Below are positions 26,757 to 35,826 of a stretch of 64,000 bases of DNA, piece by piece. A program made the translations under genes and the position numbers. The stretch covers positions 1-64,000 of the forward strand of contig NZ_PJIZ01000010.1 of assembly GCF_021596505.1 (NCBI RefSeq), in the 5' to 3' direction. Each line of letters opens with the position of its first letter. Positions within the stretch are counted from its first letter, which is position 1. This DNA is from Nostoc sp. CMAA1605. Its GTDB lineage: Bacteria > Cyanobacteriota > Cyanobacteriia > Cyanobacteriales > Nostocaceae. The notes under the pieces are model-generated. The model did no database searches. It was not told where the DNA came from and was given only the letters and a program-made list of their open reading frames with translations.

Positions 26757-27029
26757 AAAGACTCAACATTCAGCCTCAAAGGCTCAATGTTCAAGTTCTA
26801 AGGCTCAACTGTCAGCCTCAAAGGTTCAACGTTCAGGTTCTAAGGCTCAACTGTCAGCCTCAAAGGTTCAACGTTCAGGTTCTAAGGCTCAATTGTCAGC
26901 CTCAAAGGCTCAACGTTCAGGTTCTAAGGCTCAATATTCAAGCTCAAAGGCTCAATGTTCAGGTTCTAAGGCTCAACTGTCAGGCTTAAAGGCTCAACAT
27001 TCAAGCTTCAAGGCTCAACTGTCAGCATC
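26757..27029. repeat. 13 x 21-bp tandem repeat between kdpA and kdpB
   Basis: Thirteen units of exactly 21 bp. Two unit types alternate, TAAGGCTCAACTGTCAGCCTC and AAAGG(T/C)TCAACGTTCAGGTTC (written here in classes), so a 42-bp higher-order period is visible in the middle. A degenerate unit precedes the array. The period is a multiple of three, and two forward frames are almost free of stops. The frame shared by kdpA and kdpB has only one stop inside the array, at about 26985. No ATG start exists, so it is treated as non-coding. Confidence 0.95.
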
Positions 27030-27127
27030 AAGGGAGCAAAAGACCTTATAAATTTATCGCAAAGTTTGTTTTACCAGTTTCTTTTCTACTCCTGTTGTCT
27101 TCCTTATCTCCTCAGTCCCCATCATTT

Positions 27128-29281
27128 ATGACAACTAATATAGACTCATCTCCTTCACCTCGCCCGCCTCGTGTTCCTCACGGAACGCGTGACTCACGCA
27201 GACATACACCCAAAGCAGATATGCGGGGGCTTTATCAAAGGGCAATCAAAGAATCTTTCGTCAAGCTGCATCCCCGCATTGCCGTCAAAAATCCCGTAAT
27301 GTTCGTGGTTTGGGTAGGAACAATCGTCACTTTTTTAGTAACTCTCGACCCCAATTTATTTGGTACTTTACAGGTAAATGTCAACCAACAACGCCTATTA
27401 AACGGCTTAATTACCTTAATTTTATTTTTTACAGTTGTGTTTGCCAACTTTGCCGAAGCAGTCGCCGAAGGACGCGGTAAAGCACAAGCAGATTCCTTGA
27501 GGTCAACCCGTTCCGATACTACTGCCCGCAAAATACTGCCCGATGGTACAATTCAGCAAATCAACTCCACAGAATTACGCCGCAACGACTTGGTAAAAGT
27601 CATTGCCAATGATATGATTCCCGCCGATGGTGAAGTAATTCAGGGTATCGGTTCAGTTGATGAGTCAGCGATTACGGGAGAATCTGCGCCCGTACTCAAA
27701 CAACCAGGTACAGATATTGCTAGTTCTGTGACTGGAGGTACACGTTTACTTTCAGATGAATTAACAATTCGCATCACCGCCGACCCTGGTCAGGGTTTTA
27801 TTGACCGGATGATTTCTCTCGTAGAGGGGGCAGAAAGAACAAAAACACCTAATGAGATTGCCTTAACAGTATTGTTAGCCGTACTCACCCAAGTTTTCTT
27901 AATTGTGGTGGCTACCATGCCGCCCTTTGTTAACTATATTGCCAACTTTATCAGCATTGTGTTTGGGGCAGAAGCCGGAAACAGCTTGCGTGCAGGTGCT
28001 AGCGTTGCCATCTTAATTTCCCTGTTGGTAGCTTTAATACCCACTACCATCGGTGGTTTACTCAGTGCGATCGGCATTGCTGGTATGGATAGAGTCGCTC
28101 AATTTAACGTCATTGCCACCTCTGGACGAGCTGTAGAAGCCTGCGGTGATATTAATACCCTGGTGCTAGATAAAACTGGTACAATTACCCTGGGAAATCG
28201 CATGGCTGATGAATTTATCCCTGTCAACAGTTACTCAGTCACAGATGTAGCGCGAGTAGCTTTAGCTGCCAGTGTGTTTGACGAAACACCGGAAGGTAGA
28301 TCAATTATTAAACTAGCTGAAAGTTTGGGTGTAAAGGTTGATTTCGACTCCAAACAAGCCGAAGGTGTGGAATTTTCCGCCAAAACTCGCATGAGTGGGA
28401 CTAACTTACCCAACGGTAAAGAAGTCCGTAAAGGTGCAGTAGATGCAATTAAAGGCTTTGTCCGTTCTCGTGGTGGTCGAATTGCTGATGATGTGGATGC
28501 AGCTTATGAAAGAGTTTCTCGTTTAGGTGGTACACCTTTAGCAGTTTGCCAAGATGACCAAATTTTTGGGGTGATTTATCTCAAAGATATCGTCAAACCG
28601 GGCTTGCGGGAAAGATTTGACCAACTGCGGCGGATGGGAGTTAAAACTGTCATGCTGACGGGTGACAACCGCATTACCGCCAGTGTCATTGCTCAAGAAG
28701 CCGGAGTCGATGACTTCATCGCCGAAGCCACACCAGAAGACAAGATTAGCGTAATTCGCTCCGAACAATCTCAAGGTAAACTGGTGGCCATGACTGGTGA
28801 TGGTACTAACGACGCACCTGCATTAGCTCAAGCTAACGTCGGGTTAGCCATGAACTCTGGAACTCAAGCCGCCAAAGAAGCCGCTAACATGGTGGACTTA
28901 GATTCTGACCCCACTAAGTTAATTGATTTGGTGACAATTGGGAAACAGTTACTCATCACCCGTGGCGCGTTAACAACATTCTCCATCGCCAACGATATTG
29001 CTAAGTATTTCGCCATTATCCCCACAATTTTTGCGGCGGCTGGGATTGGCGCACTCAACATTATGGGTTTAAAAAGCGCGCAATCTGCGATTATTTCCGC
29101 CCTAATCTACAACGCTTTAATTATTCCCGTCCTAATTCCCCTAGCACTCAAAGGCGTGAAATTCCGTCCCCTAACAGCAGATCAACTATTAAAACGCAAC
29201 ATCTTCATTTATGGCGTAGGTGGAATTATTGCGCCTTTCATTGCGATCAAACTCATTGATGTGATTTTACCTTTGAGTTGA
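27128..29281 (+). CDS. kdpB: Potassium-transporting ATPase subunit B
   Basis: KdpB is the P-type ATPase subunit that powers the Kdp pump. The chosen start at 27128 gives 717 residues. A TTG at 27095 would add 11. The first ~40 residues are a Pro/Arg-rich extension absent from E. coli KdpB. Catalytic motifs are the TGES loop ([10 protein letters not shown]), the phosphorylated Asp in [22 protein letters not shown] for nucleotide binding and [16 protein letters not shown]. The stop codon is immediately followed by a GGGTGTA array. Confidence 0.97.
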   Translation: MTTNIDSSPSPRPPRVPHGTRDSRRHTPKADMRGLYQRAIKESFVKLHPRIAVKNPVMFVVWVGTIVTFLVTLDPNLFGTLQVNVNQQRLLNGLITLILFFTVVFANFAEAVAEGRGKAQADSLRSTRSDTTARKILPDGTIQQINSTELRRNDLVKVIANDMIPADGEVIQGIGSVDESAITGESAPVLKQPGTDIASSVTGGTRLLSDELTIRITADPGQGFIDRMISLVEGAERTKTPNEIALTVLLAVLTQVFLIVVATMPPFVNYIANFISIVFGAEAGNSLRAGASVAILISLLVALIPTTIGGLLSAIGIAGMDRVAQFNVIATSGRAVEACGDINTLVLDKTGTITLGNRMADEFIPVNSYSVTDVARVALAASVFDETPEGRSIIKLAESLGVKVDFDSKQAEGVEFSAKTRMSGTNLPNGKEVRKGAVDAIKGFVRSRGGRIADDVDAAYERVSRLGGTPLAVCQDDQIFGVIYLKDIVKPGLRERFDQLRRMGVKTVMLTGDNRITASVIAQEAGVDDFIAEATPEDKISVIRSEQSQGKLVAMTGDGTNDAPALAQANVGLAMNSGTQAAKEAANMVDLDSDPTKLIDLVTIGKQLLITRGALTTFSIANDIAKYFAIIPTIFAAAGIGALNIMGLKSAQSAIISALIYNALIIPVLIPLALKGVKFRPLTADQLLKRNIFIYGVGGIIAPFIAIKLIDVILPLS

Positions 29282-29368
29282 GGGGTGTAAGGGTGTAAGG
29301 GTGTAAGGGTGTAGGGGAAAGACACTTTAATTCTTTGTGTCTTTGCGCCTTTGCGCCTTTGCATGAGT
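29281..29368. repeat. GGGTGTAA array and TTTGCGCC array
   Basis: GGGTGTAA units (29282-29317) abut the kdpB stop. A second array of TTTGCGCC units (29331-29364) follows. Both lie inside the kdp operon between kdpB and kdpG. Confidence 0.75.
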
Positions 29369-29416
29369 AAAAAATCATCCCACTAATCAGCAAAGCCTAC
29401 TTTATTTCTCAAAACT

Positions 29417-29704
29417 ATGATCAAACCTCCTCGTGTAAATATGTTTCCTCTACTGACACCACAAGTATTCGCCCAAATACTTGCAGGAATAAACGAAATT
29501 TGGTTGCAATGGCGTAAACAAAAACTGCCTTTGTATTTGTTCTTAGCAATGTGTTTCAACCTTGTAGTTGCGCCTGTTGTTTATGCTGCAACTGGGGAAC
29601 AGTTTTCACACTTTCAAGCTTGGGCTTTAGGACTGTTGGGACTAGTAACATTAAGCCTTTCTACATATTTGTTTTTTGTAATGTTTGTACCGGAGAAATT
29701 CTAA
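29417..29704 (+). CDS. kdpG: KdpG, KdpF-like small subunit of the Kdp pump
   Basis: A 95-residue membrane protein with two hydrophobic segments (residues ~37-55 and ~68-90). The C-terminal STYLFFVMFVPEKF resembles KdpF (which ends LLRPERF-like). That fits the cyanobacterial kdpG gene known between kdpB and kdpC, with a KdpF-like tail that would stabilise the complex. Its TAA stop shares one base with the kdpC ATG (TAATG), so translation is coupled. Confidence 0.85.
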   Translation: MIKPPRVNMFPLLTPQVFAQILAGINEIWLQWRKQKLPLYLFLAMCFNLVVAPVVYAATGEQFSHFQAWALGLLGLVTLSLSTYLFFVMFVPEKF

Positions 29705-30348
29705 TGAGTTTTGCAACAGAAGCCAGCCGAGCAGTTCGTTCTACTATAGTCCTTTGGGTAATTGGCGCAATTATTTATCCGTTTGCAATGATTGCCTTTG
29801 GACAGATTGTGTTTCCATCTCAAGCTAATGGTAGTTTGATTAAAGATAGCCGAGGTCAAGTTGTTGGTTCTAGTTTAATTGGTCAACCGTTTAGTAGCGA
29901 TCGCTATTTTAACTCTCGTCCTAGCACCACCAGCTACAGCACCGCCGACCCGAAAAAAGATGATGCGAAAGTCTTACAAACAGGAGTCTCCGGCGCAAGT
30001 AACTTAGCTCCTAGTAATTCAGCTTTAATAGAACGCATTAAAGGTAAAGACGACCCAGATCCCAGCAAACGGGTAGAAGGTGATTTCAACCGATTAAAAG
30101 CCGCAGACGTACAACCTACCGCAGATTTAGTTTACACTTCTGCTTCCAGTCTTGACCCCCACATTACCCCGGAAGCCGCCAGAGCGCAAGTTAATCGTGT
30201 TGCCAAAGCGCGAGGAATACCACCCCAACAATTAGAAACTTTAATTAATCAAAATACTGATGGTCGCTTTTTGGGAATCTTTGGTGAACCTGGGGTAAAT
30301 GTTTTGAAATTAAATCTGGCTGTAGATGCTTTAAAGCCTGCGAGTTAA
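29704..30348 (+). CDS. kdpC: Potassium-transporting ATPase subunit C
   Basis: A 214-residue KdpC with one N-terminal membrane segment (VLWVIGAIIYPFAMIAFGQI). The typical motifs are QANGSLI, VGSSLIGQPF, YFNSRPSTTSY, DLVYTSASSLDPHITPEAA, NRVAKARG and LNLAVDAL. It is longer than the E. coli protein (190) because of an insertion around residues 100-150. The ATG at 29704 overlaps the kdpG stop. The open frame extends upstream but without homology. Confidence 0.96.
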   Translation: MSFATEASRAVRSTIVLWVIGAIIYPFAMIAFGQIVFPSQANGSLIKDSRGQVVGSSLIGQPFSSDRYFNSRPSTTSYSTADPKKDDAKVLQTGVSGASNLAPSNSALIERIKGKDDPDPSKRVEGDFNRLKAADVQPTADLVYTSASSLDPHITPEAARAQVNRVAKARGIPPQQLETLINQNTDGRFLGIFGEPGVNVLKLNLAVDALKPAS

Positions 30349-30363
30349 ATCAGAACAACTCTC

Positions 30364-30612
30364 ATGATTACACTAGAAAAAATCAAAACATTGATTTGTT
30401 TTCAATTCATTGTCTGGATGCTATTTACATCTCTCTATTCCTGGTGCATTTTGGGATGGAAAGATCAATATTTTTCCTTGTTATCTGGCGTAATTTTGCT
30501 CACAGATGCTCAAGAAATACAACTTTTTCAGCGTGAACGTGGTGGTGTCAGACGTATAGGAAATCATAGCCAGAGAAATATCGCCAAGATAACTTTGAGC
30601 AAATTAGTTTAA
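30364..30612 (+). CDS. Small membrane protein in the kdp cluster
   Basis: An 82-residue protein of unknown function, 15 nt after kdpC and 29 nt before the Ser/Thr kinase gene, so it lies in the same transcript. One hydrophobic segment at residues ~12-30 and a basic C-terminal half (RERGGVRRIGNHSQRN). No family recognised. The tight spacing supports it as a real gene. Confidence 0.55.
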   Translation: MITLEKIKTLICFQFIVWMLFTSLYSWCILGWKDQYFSLLSGVILLTDAQEIQLFQRERGGVRRIGNHSQRNIAKITLSKLV

Positions 30613-30641
30613 ATCCTACAAGTTAAGGAGTAATCCGTTGT

Positions 30642-31967
30642 ATGTGCGGCGGTTTTCCTAATAACCAAAAAGACCTACAGCCTTCAGCAACAATTAGTGG
30701 TTCTGGATTTAATTCGTCAGATAAATTACTCAGCGATCGCTACCGTATCATTAAACCTCTAGGACAAGGCGGCTTTGGGAAAACTTTTCTCGCTATCGAT
30801 GATCAATCCCCCCCCAATAGCCCATCAAACCTTTGTGTAATTAAACAATTTTTACCCCAGTCTCAAACAGAGTACAATCATCAAAAAGCCTTTGAACTAT
30901 TTCAACAAGAATCTCTCCGGTTAGCTGAACTTGGTAAACATTCTCAAATTCCTGAATTACTAAATACTTTTGAGGAAGAAGGTCAACAATATTTAGTTCA
31001 AGAATGGGTAGATGGACAGAACTTAGAACAAGAATTAGCTGAAGTTGGAGCATTTAATGAAGCTGAAATTAGGCAATTACTTGGTGAATTATTACCTTTA
31101 TTACAATTTGTTCATGCCCATCAAGTAATTCACCGAGACATTAAACCTGCTAATATTATCCGTCGCCGCCAAGACCGCCAATTATTTTTAGTAGATTTCG
31201 GTTCTGCTAAATATAACGGGCAAAGTTTACTAACCGGAACCATGATTGGTAGTGCTGAATATGCGGCACCAGAACAGATTCGAGGTAAGGCTATATTCGC
31301 TAGCGACCTTTACAGCTTGGGTATAACTTGTCTACATTTACTAACCCAGATGTCACCATTTGACCTCTATGATTGCAGTGAAAATGTTTGGATATGGGAC
31401 TCATATTTAGTTGAGCCGATCAGTCCAGCTTTAGAGAAAATTCTCGGCAAATTGGTGCAACCAGCAACTAAAATCCGCTATAATTTTGCAGCAGAAGTGC
31501 TGATAGAATTACATAAATCACCAAAATATTTTGGTGATTCATCAAATCCATCTACTAACACAAATAATGCCGAATTTGAAACTCCTGACTTTGGGTTGGG
31601 GTGTAAAGCATATTTACTGGGTTCTGTAACATCATGCCGAAATAGTTCTGTTGCATCTGTGACTATCTTTGACCCTAAAAGTAACACCTGGCATTACATA
31701 CCTGCTAAAACTGAGGGTGGCGAACTGGCGCGAAAAGTAGCAGCATTTTTAACTCCGCGTCTAGCTTCCGTACAAGAGGAAAAATCGATTGCTGTTCATA
31801 AACAAGCTAGGAACAAACTAAATAAGATGTATCAGATAATTGTCACTGCGATCGCTCTTACTATCGCTTGTCTAGCTTTAGCAGTAGAATCAAACTCGAT
31901 TTCTCCCAATTTAAAGGTTGAAATCTCAAAAAATTTCCAACAGCTTATGAAATTAGGAAGAAATTGA
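30642..31967 (+). CDS. Serine/threonine protein kinase, membrane-anchored
   Basis: A 441-residue Hanks-type kinase. The glycine loop is GQGGFGKTFLA, the invariant Lys is in CVIKQFLPQS, the catalytic loop is HRDIKPANII, the metal-binding motif is VDFGSAKY and the activation segment ends YAAPEQIRG. All catalytic residues are present. A region of ~100 residues (LGCKAYLLGSVTSCRNSSVASV and following) precedes a C-terminal membrane segment (IIVTAIALTIACLALAV), so the kinase should face the cytoplasm. It follows kdpA-B-G-C on the same strand and may signal potassium or osmotic status. Confidence 0.9.
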   Translation: MCGGFPNNQKDLQPSATISGSGFNSSDKLLSDRYRIIKPLGQGGFGKTFLAIDDQSPPNSPSNLCVIKQFLPQSQTEYNHQKAFELFQQESLRLAELGKHSQIPELLNTFEEEGQQYLVQEWVDGQNLEQELAEVGAFNEAEIRQLLGELLPLLQFVHAHQVIHRDIKPANIIRRRQDRQLFLVDFGSAKYNGQSLLTGTMIGSAEYAAPEQIRGKAIFASDLYSLGITCLHLLTQMSPFDLYDCSENVWIWDSYLVEPISPALEKILGKLVQPATKIRYNFAAEVLIELHKSPKYFGDSSNPSTNTNNAEFETPDFGLGCKAYLLGSVTSCRNSSVASVTIFDPKSNTWHYIPAKTEGGELARKVAAFLTPRLASVQEEKSIAVHKQARNKLNKMYQIIVTAIALTIACLALAVESNSISPNLKVEISKNFQQLMKLGRN

Positions 31968-32056
31968 CAGCCACTACATAAAACAGCAATGTCTGTTACT
32001 GTCTACTTTCATTTTTGGCAATTTCACCACTTCATTAAAATAAAATCAAAGGATTT

Positions 32057-33517
32057 ATGAGACAAAAAGAAACAGTATTTGTCATCCCTACCCATCGCTT
32101 AAGAGATGTAGCCCAAACCGTTGAAAAATATGATGAAAACTTTTGGGCTAATGGTCATGCCACCAAAATTATGATATTTGATGATTCCAGCATTGCAAAT
32201 TACGAAAAATACTATCCCTTATTGGAACAAACCAAAACAGTTAACGATGTATTTTATGTTGGACCTCAAGAGAAAGAAAAGTTTATTACTTTTTTAAACG
32301 ACAGATTACGAGATAAAAAACTAGAGTCACTTGTCAAGAACTTATTTCGACCTAGTTACGGCGGAAATCGTAACTTCACATTGATGTACACCCTCGGACA
32401 TTTAATGGTTAGTGCAGATGATGATATGCGACCTGATGCACTCATAGAAACTAGCCCAGAATCTCTATCACCAGATGAAATTTGTCGCGGTAAACTAATC
32501 AAATCTCATCAGGAAGGCGGATACATTCATAAATCTTTCGATTTACTGACTGCTTTTAATGATGTTTTAGGTAAAAAAGCCAGCCATGTACCAGAAAACT
32601 ACGAAGCTGGGGAGTATTTACTTGATACAGCAATGGATTTAGAAACAAATACGACCAAGGGTTATTTTACAGAAAACTCTTTGTTATTACAAAAAGGGAG
32701 AGTCTTAAATAATTCGATTGTCAAAATTGCTCAAACATTCCGCACAGGTACTAACGACATTGATACACTTGACTTTGTGCATATGTATCTCAATGATGAA
32801 AATCAAATTAGTCCTTATGACCTGAATGATTATTACATTCTCACCAATTTTAGACCTGTTGTGACTAACAAAAACTGGCGCATGGATTGTGGCGTTGCTG
32901 GATATGACAATCAGTTAGGATTGCCCCCATTTTTTCCCACTCGACTTAGGTTTGAAGATTATATCTATAGGCTCTGGATACAACAAGAGGGTGTTGTGGC
33001 GGCGCACGTTGATGCCGTTCAAAACCATATCCGCAACAATTATATGCGTAATCCTCTAGCCAGTGAAATTTTTAATGAAGAAATATGCAGCCTGCTCAAA
33101 AAGAAAATTAAAAGCAGTGTCTATCATATTGATGATTTGGGAATCAAGTTTGATTATTCTGGTGAAGTTACTTTACTCGATTCTGAAGAAATTTTAGCAA
33201 AAATTTCTTCCATACACGAGCAGGTAGTTCAAGCTGCACTGTCTACACAAAATGAAGAACGTAGACAGTCTCTACAATTATTCGCCAATAACCTATCGAG
33301 GGTATTTTATGGCTTTGAGCCAGATTTCTTTCAGCAGAATGTTTCTAGAATAGTTGATGATGTGATTAGTCAATTTCATGCTTCTTTAGAAATCTGGCCG
33401 ACTTTGGTAGAAATTTGTTACTTACACAAAGATAAAAAAGATTTGCCACAAGTCAGAGTTAAGAATAAGAAAGTTAAGTCAAAAAACGGATTTAAAGCTG
33501 GTGAGATAGTAGCGTAA
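32057..33517 (+). CDS. GT-A glycosyltransferase-like protein
   Basis: A 486-residue soluble protein. The N-terminus FVIPTHRLRDVAQTVEKY with MIFDDSS resembles a GT2-type nucleotide-binding half. VSADDDMRPDALIE (near residue 120) is a DxD-like metal site, and the middle part reads MDCGVAGYDNQLGLPPFFPTRLRFEDYIYRLW. The C-terminal ~150 residues are helical and basic at the end. It sits between the kinase (89-nt gap) and kdpD (183-nt gap) on the same strand. Donor, acceptor and a link with potassium are unknown. Confidence 0.7.
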   Translation: MRQKETVFVIPTHRLRDVAQTVEKYDENFWANGHATKIMIFDDSSIANYEKYYPLLEQTKTVNDVFYVGPQEKEKFITFLNDRLRDKKLESLVKNLFRPSYGGNRNFTLMYTLGHLMVSADDDMRPDALIETSPESLSPDEICRGKLIKSHQEGGYIHKSFDLLTAFNDVLGKKASHVPENYEAGEYLLDTAMDLETNTTKGYFTENSLLLQKGRVLNNSIVKIAQTFRTGTNDIDTLDFVHMYLNDENQISPYDLNDYYILTNFRPVVTNKNWRMDCGVAGYDNQLGLPPFFPTRLRFEDYIYRLWIQQEGVVAAHVDAVQNHIRNNYMRNPLASEIFNEEICSLLKKKIKSSVYHIDDLGIKFDYSGEVTLLDSEEILAKISSIHEQVVQAALSTQNEERRQSLQLFANNLSRVFYGFEPDFFQQNVSRIVDDVISQFHASLEIWPTLVEICYLHKDKKDLPQVRVKNKKVKSKNGFKAGEIVA

Positions 33518-33700
33518 GGGATTTCCCACTAGAAAAATATACAATTGCTGTGGTGAGCAGTTAAAATATTTACTAACCAACATACTGATAGGAGATTCTT
33601 AGGTATTTTTGGCAAAATTGGAATCAGCTTCCGCAAGCTGAACCTAGTACAAAATTCTTTTTGCAAGAAACCCTTAAAAGCCTAGAAAAATCACCTATCT

Positions 33701-34822
33701 ATGTCCAATAACTCGACAATTTCCCCTGACAGTTCTTACATTCGTCCTTACCGACGTGGAAAGCATAAAATTTTCATCGGGATGGCTCCTGGTGTCGGTA
33801 AAACTTACAAAATGCTGGAGGAAGCACATCAACTTAAACAAGATGGTATTGATGTTGTAATTGGCATTTTAGAAACTCATGGACGCAAAGAAACCGCAGA
33901 AAAAGCTACGGGGCTGGAGGTGATCCCTAGAAAAGTCACCATCCGAGAAAACATTACTTTGCAGGAAATGAACACAGATGCAATATTGGAGCGTTCTCCC
34001 CAACTTGTGTTGGTTGATGAACTTGCTCATACTAATGTACCTGGTTCGCAGCGAGAAAAACGATACCAAGATGTAGAAGTGATTTTAGCCGCCGGAATTG
34101 ATGTCTACTCTACTGTCAACATTCAGCATTTAGAAAGTTTGAACGACTTAGTTGCAAGAATTACAGGTATTGTAGTGCGAGAACGTATTCCAGACCGCCT
34201 CTTGGATGAAGCTGATGCTGTTGTAGTCATTGATGTTACTCCCGAAACTCTAGAAGACCGCTTGCAAGAGGGCAAAATCTACGCTCCTGAGAAAATCGAG
34301 CAGTCCCTGAAAAACTTTTTCCAACGTCGCAACCTGATTGCTTTGCGAGAGCTGGCTTTGCGGGAAGTAGCGGATACAGTTGAGGAGGAAGCAAACACTT
34401 CTACCTCAAAAGGACAAAGCTGTAATATTCATGAACGAGTTTTAGTTTGTGTGTCTACCTACCCTAACTCGGTGCAATTGCTCCGTCGCGGCGCACGCAT
34501 CGCCAATTATATGAATGCGCGGCTTTATGGTGTTTTTGTAGCCGATCCTGAGCGATTCCTCACCAAAAAAGAAAGTGTACATATTGATACCTGCGAGAAG
34601 TTATGTCAAGAATTTGGTGGTGAATTTTTATACGTCAAGAGTCAAAATGTCGCCCAAGAAATTGCCCAAGTTGCAGCTAAGTATTACATTACTCAAATTG
34701 TCATTGGTGAAAGCCAACAGCCTCGATGGAAAAGATGGTTGAAAGGCTCTTTTACACAGAGATTAGTAGACCTAATTCGACATCAAAATATTGATTTACA
34801 TATTATCGCTACCGAGCAGTGA
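33701..34822 (+). CDS. kdpD: Short KdpD: N-terminal sensor domain without histidine kinase
   Basis: A 373-residue protein equal to the cytoplasmic N-terminal half of KdpD. The KdpD domain has the Walker A motif IGMAPGVGKTYKM, the Walker B-like LVLVDELAHTNVPGS and the family motifs VEVILAAGIDVYSTVNIQHLES (split over the domain) and VVVIDVTPETLEDRLQEG. A USP-like domain follows (HERVLVCVSTYPNS to the end). The four membrane helices and the His-kinase core of E. coli KdpD are absent, as known for Anabaena kdpD. No kdpE lies nearby, so a partner kinase or response regulator must be encoded elsewhere. Confidence 0.92.
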   Translation: MSNNSTISPDSSYIRPYRRGKHKIFIGMAPGVGKTYKMLEEAHQLKQDGIDVVIGILETHGRKETAEKATGLEVIPRKVTIRENITLQEMNTDAILERSPQLVLVDELAHTNVPGSQREKRYQDVEVILAAGIDVYSTVNIQHLESLNDLVARITGIVVRERIPDRLLDEADAVVVIDVTPETLEDRLQEGKIYAPEKIEQSLKNFFQRRNLIALRELALREVADTVEEEANTSTSKGQSCNIHERVLVCVSTYPNSVQLLRRGARIANYMNARLYGVFVADPERFLTKKESVHIDTCEKLCQEFGGEFLYVKSQNVAQEIAQVAAKYYITQIVIGESQQPRWKRWLKGSFTQRLVDLIRHQNIDLHIIATEQ

Positions 34823-34933
34823 TCAGACAATCACAAAATGGTCAGTCAATTTTAGATTTTGGATTGTTATACCAATTCTCCAAAATTAATATTCAACTAT
34901 TATGCACTCCGACACAGGGAGAGGGACTCATTG

Positions 34934-35308
34934 TTAAATGTTTGAATAATCCGGAGTGCTTTTAGTTGTTAATTCTAAACTTGCAGTGTTTGTCACTCCA
35001 TGAAGGAATTGTTCAAATAGCTGAAAGAATTTATAAAAAGCATCTTTTTCATCAGTGGAATTTGAGAGAATAATACTATCCCAACTTTGACTGGAATTAA
35101 TATTAAATTTAATTTGTATCCATTCTTGAAAATTATCAAAGTGTTTTTCTTGTTCTGTACGCGGTAATCCTAATTCCATTCTCGCTTGACTATAACCGAT
35201 CAATAACATATTTAATCTAGTAATAGAACATTGTCCTATATACATTCCTGGTCTTTGCTTAATTCTTTCTAATAGATGGTAAAGGTATTCATTTTTGACA
35301 TCTAACAT
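34934..35308 (-). CDS. Putative immunity-like partner of the papain-fold toxin
   Basis: A 124-residue soluble acidic protein with an N-terminal LLERIKQRPGMYIGQCSITRLNMLL motif seen in small proteins found next to predicted toxins. It has a long helical C-terminal part (DAFYKFFQLFEQFLHGV). It lies 14 nt after the papain-fold gene on the same strand, in toxin-first order. No biochemical function is known. The immunity role is inferred from position only. Confidence 0.55.
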   Translation of the reverse strand: MLDVKNEYLYHLLERIKQRPGMYIGQCSITRLNMLLIGYSQARMELGLPRTEQEKHFDNFQEWIQIKFNINSSQSWDSIILSNSTDEKDAFYKFFQLFEQFLHGVTNTASLELTTKSTPDYSNI

Positions 35309-35322
35309 ATCTCTTAATATCC

Positions 35323-35706
35323 TTAAAATTTAATTTCTGTGATTTGAAATTGCTGACCAAAATGTACTAAGCCCTGAAATAAAAGATTTGCCATCCATTG
35401 CTCTCTGGGAATGCCGGCTGGATGATGATTATCAAAAACTGTTTCTATATTATTAATAATAACGGCAATACCTTGATGACGACCATTAGTAGAGATGGCT
35501 TCTTCAGGAAATGCTTCATCATAAATAAAGCTGTTTGATCCTGTGGATGCTCCTGTATATAACTTAATCAGCTTGCCAGAGATTCTTTCGGAAATTAAGT
35601 AGTCTTTGATGGCTTGACTACATTCTACACATTGGAAGTTGTCATAGCTACTGGCAATAGTATAAATTTGACGCAGTTGTTCGGGATGAAGATAAATGGA
35701 ATGCAA
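35323..35706 (-). CDS. Papain fold toxin 2 (Tox-PL-2)-like protein
   Basis: A 127-residue protein resembling the papain fold toxin 2 domain. The candidate nucleophile is Cys26 or Cys29 in FQCVECSQAIKDYL. The catalytic His is His77 in GRHQGIAVI. Asp92/Asn93 in VFDNHHPAGIPREQWM complete the site. In polymorphic toxin systems this domain sits at the end of long secreted proteins. Here it stands alone, without a signal peptide, and is followed by a small partner gene. The target is unknown. Confidence 0.65.
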   Translation of the reverse strand: MHSIYLHPEQLRQIYTIASSYDNFQCVECSQAIKDYLISERISGKLIKLYTGASTGSNSFIYDEAFPEEAISTNGRHQGIAVIINNIETVFDNHHPAGIPREQWMANLLFQGLVHFGQQFQITEIKF

Positions 35707-35826
35707 CTCCTGTAAAAATGCAATATTTGCATTCTAATACATATCCCGCATCCAATAATTTTACAAGTCTAGATTCAGACGGAAATAGTAATAGGTAATA
35801 GGCAACAACCCATTACCCATTCACTA

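Noticed and set aside
26757-27029. CRISPR array
   Set aside because: The units are contiguous 21-mers without unique spacers, and no cas gene is present. The heptamer arrays were rejected for the same reason.
26752-27051. Possible heptapeptide-repeat protein (KAQxSxS) between kdpA and kdpB
   Set aside because: The frame is open only because the 21-bp period is a multiple of three and the unit lacks stops in two frames. There is no ATG and no ribosome-binding site.
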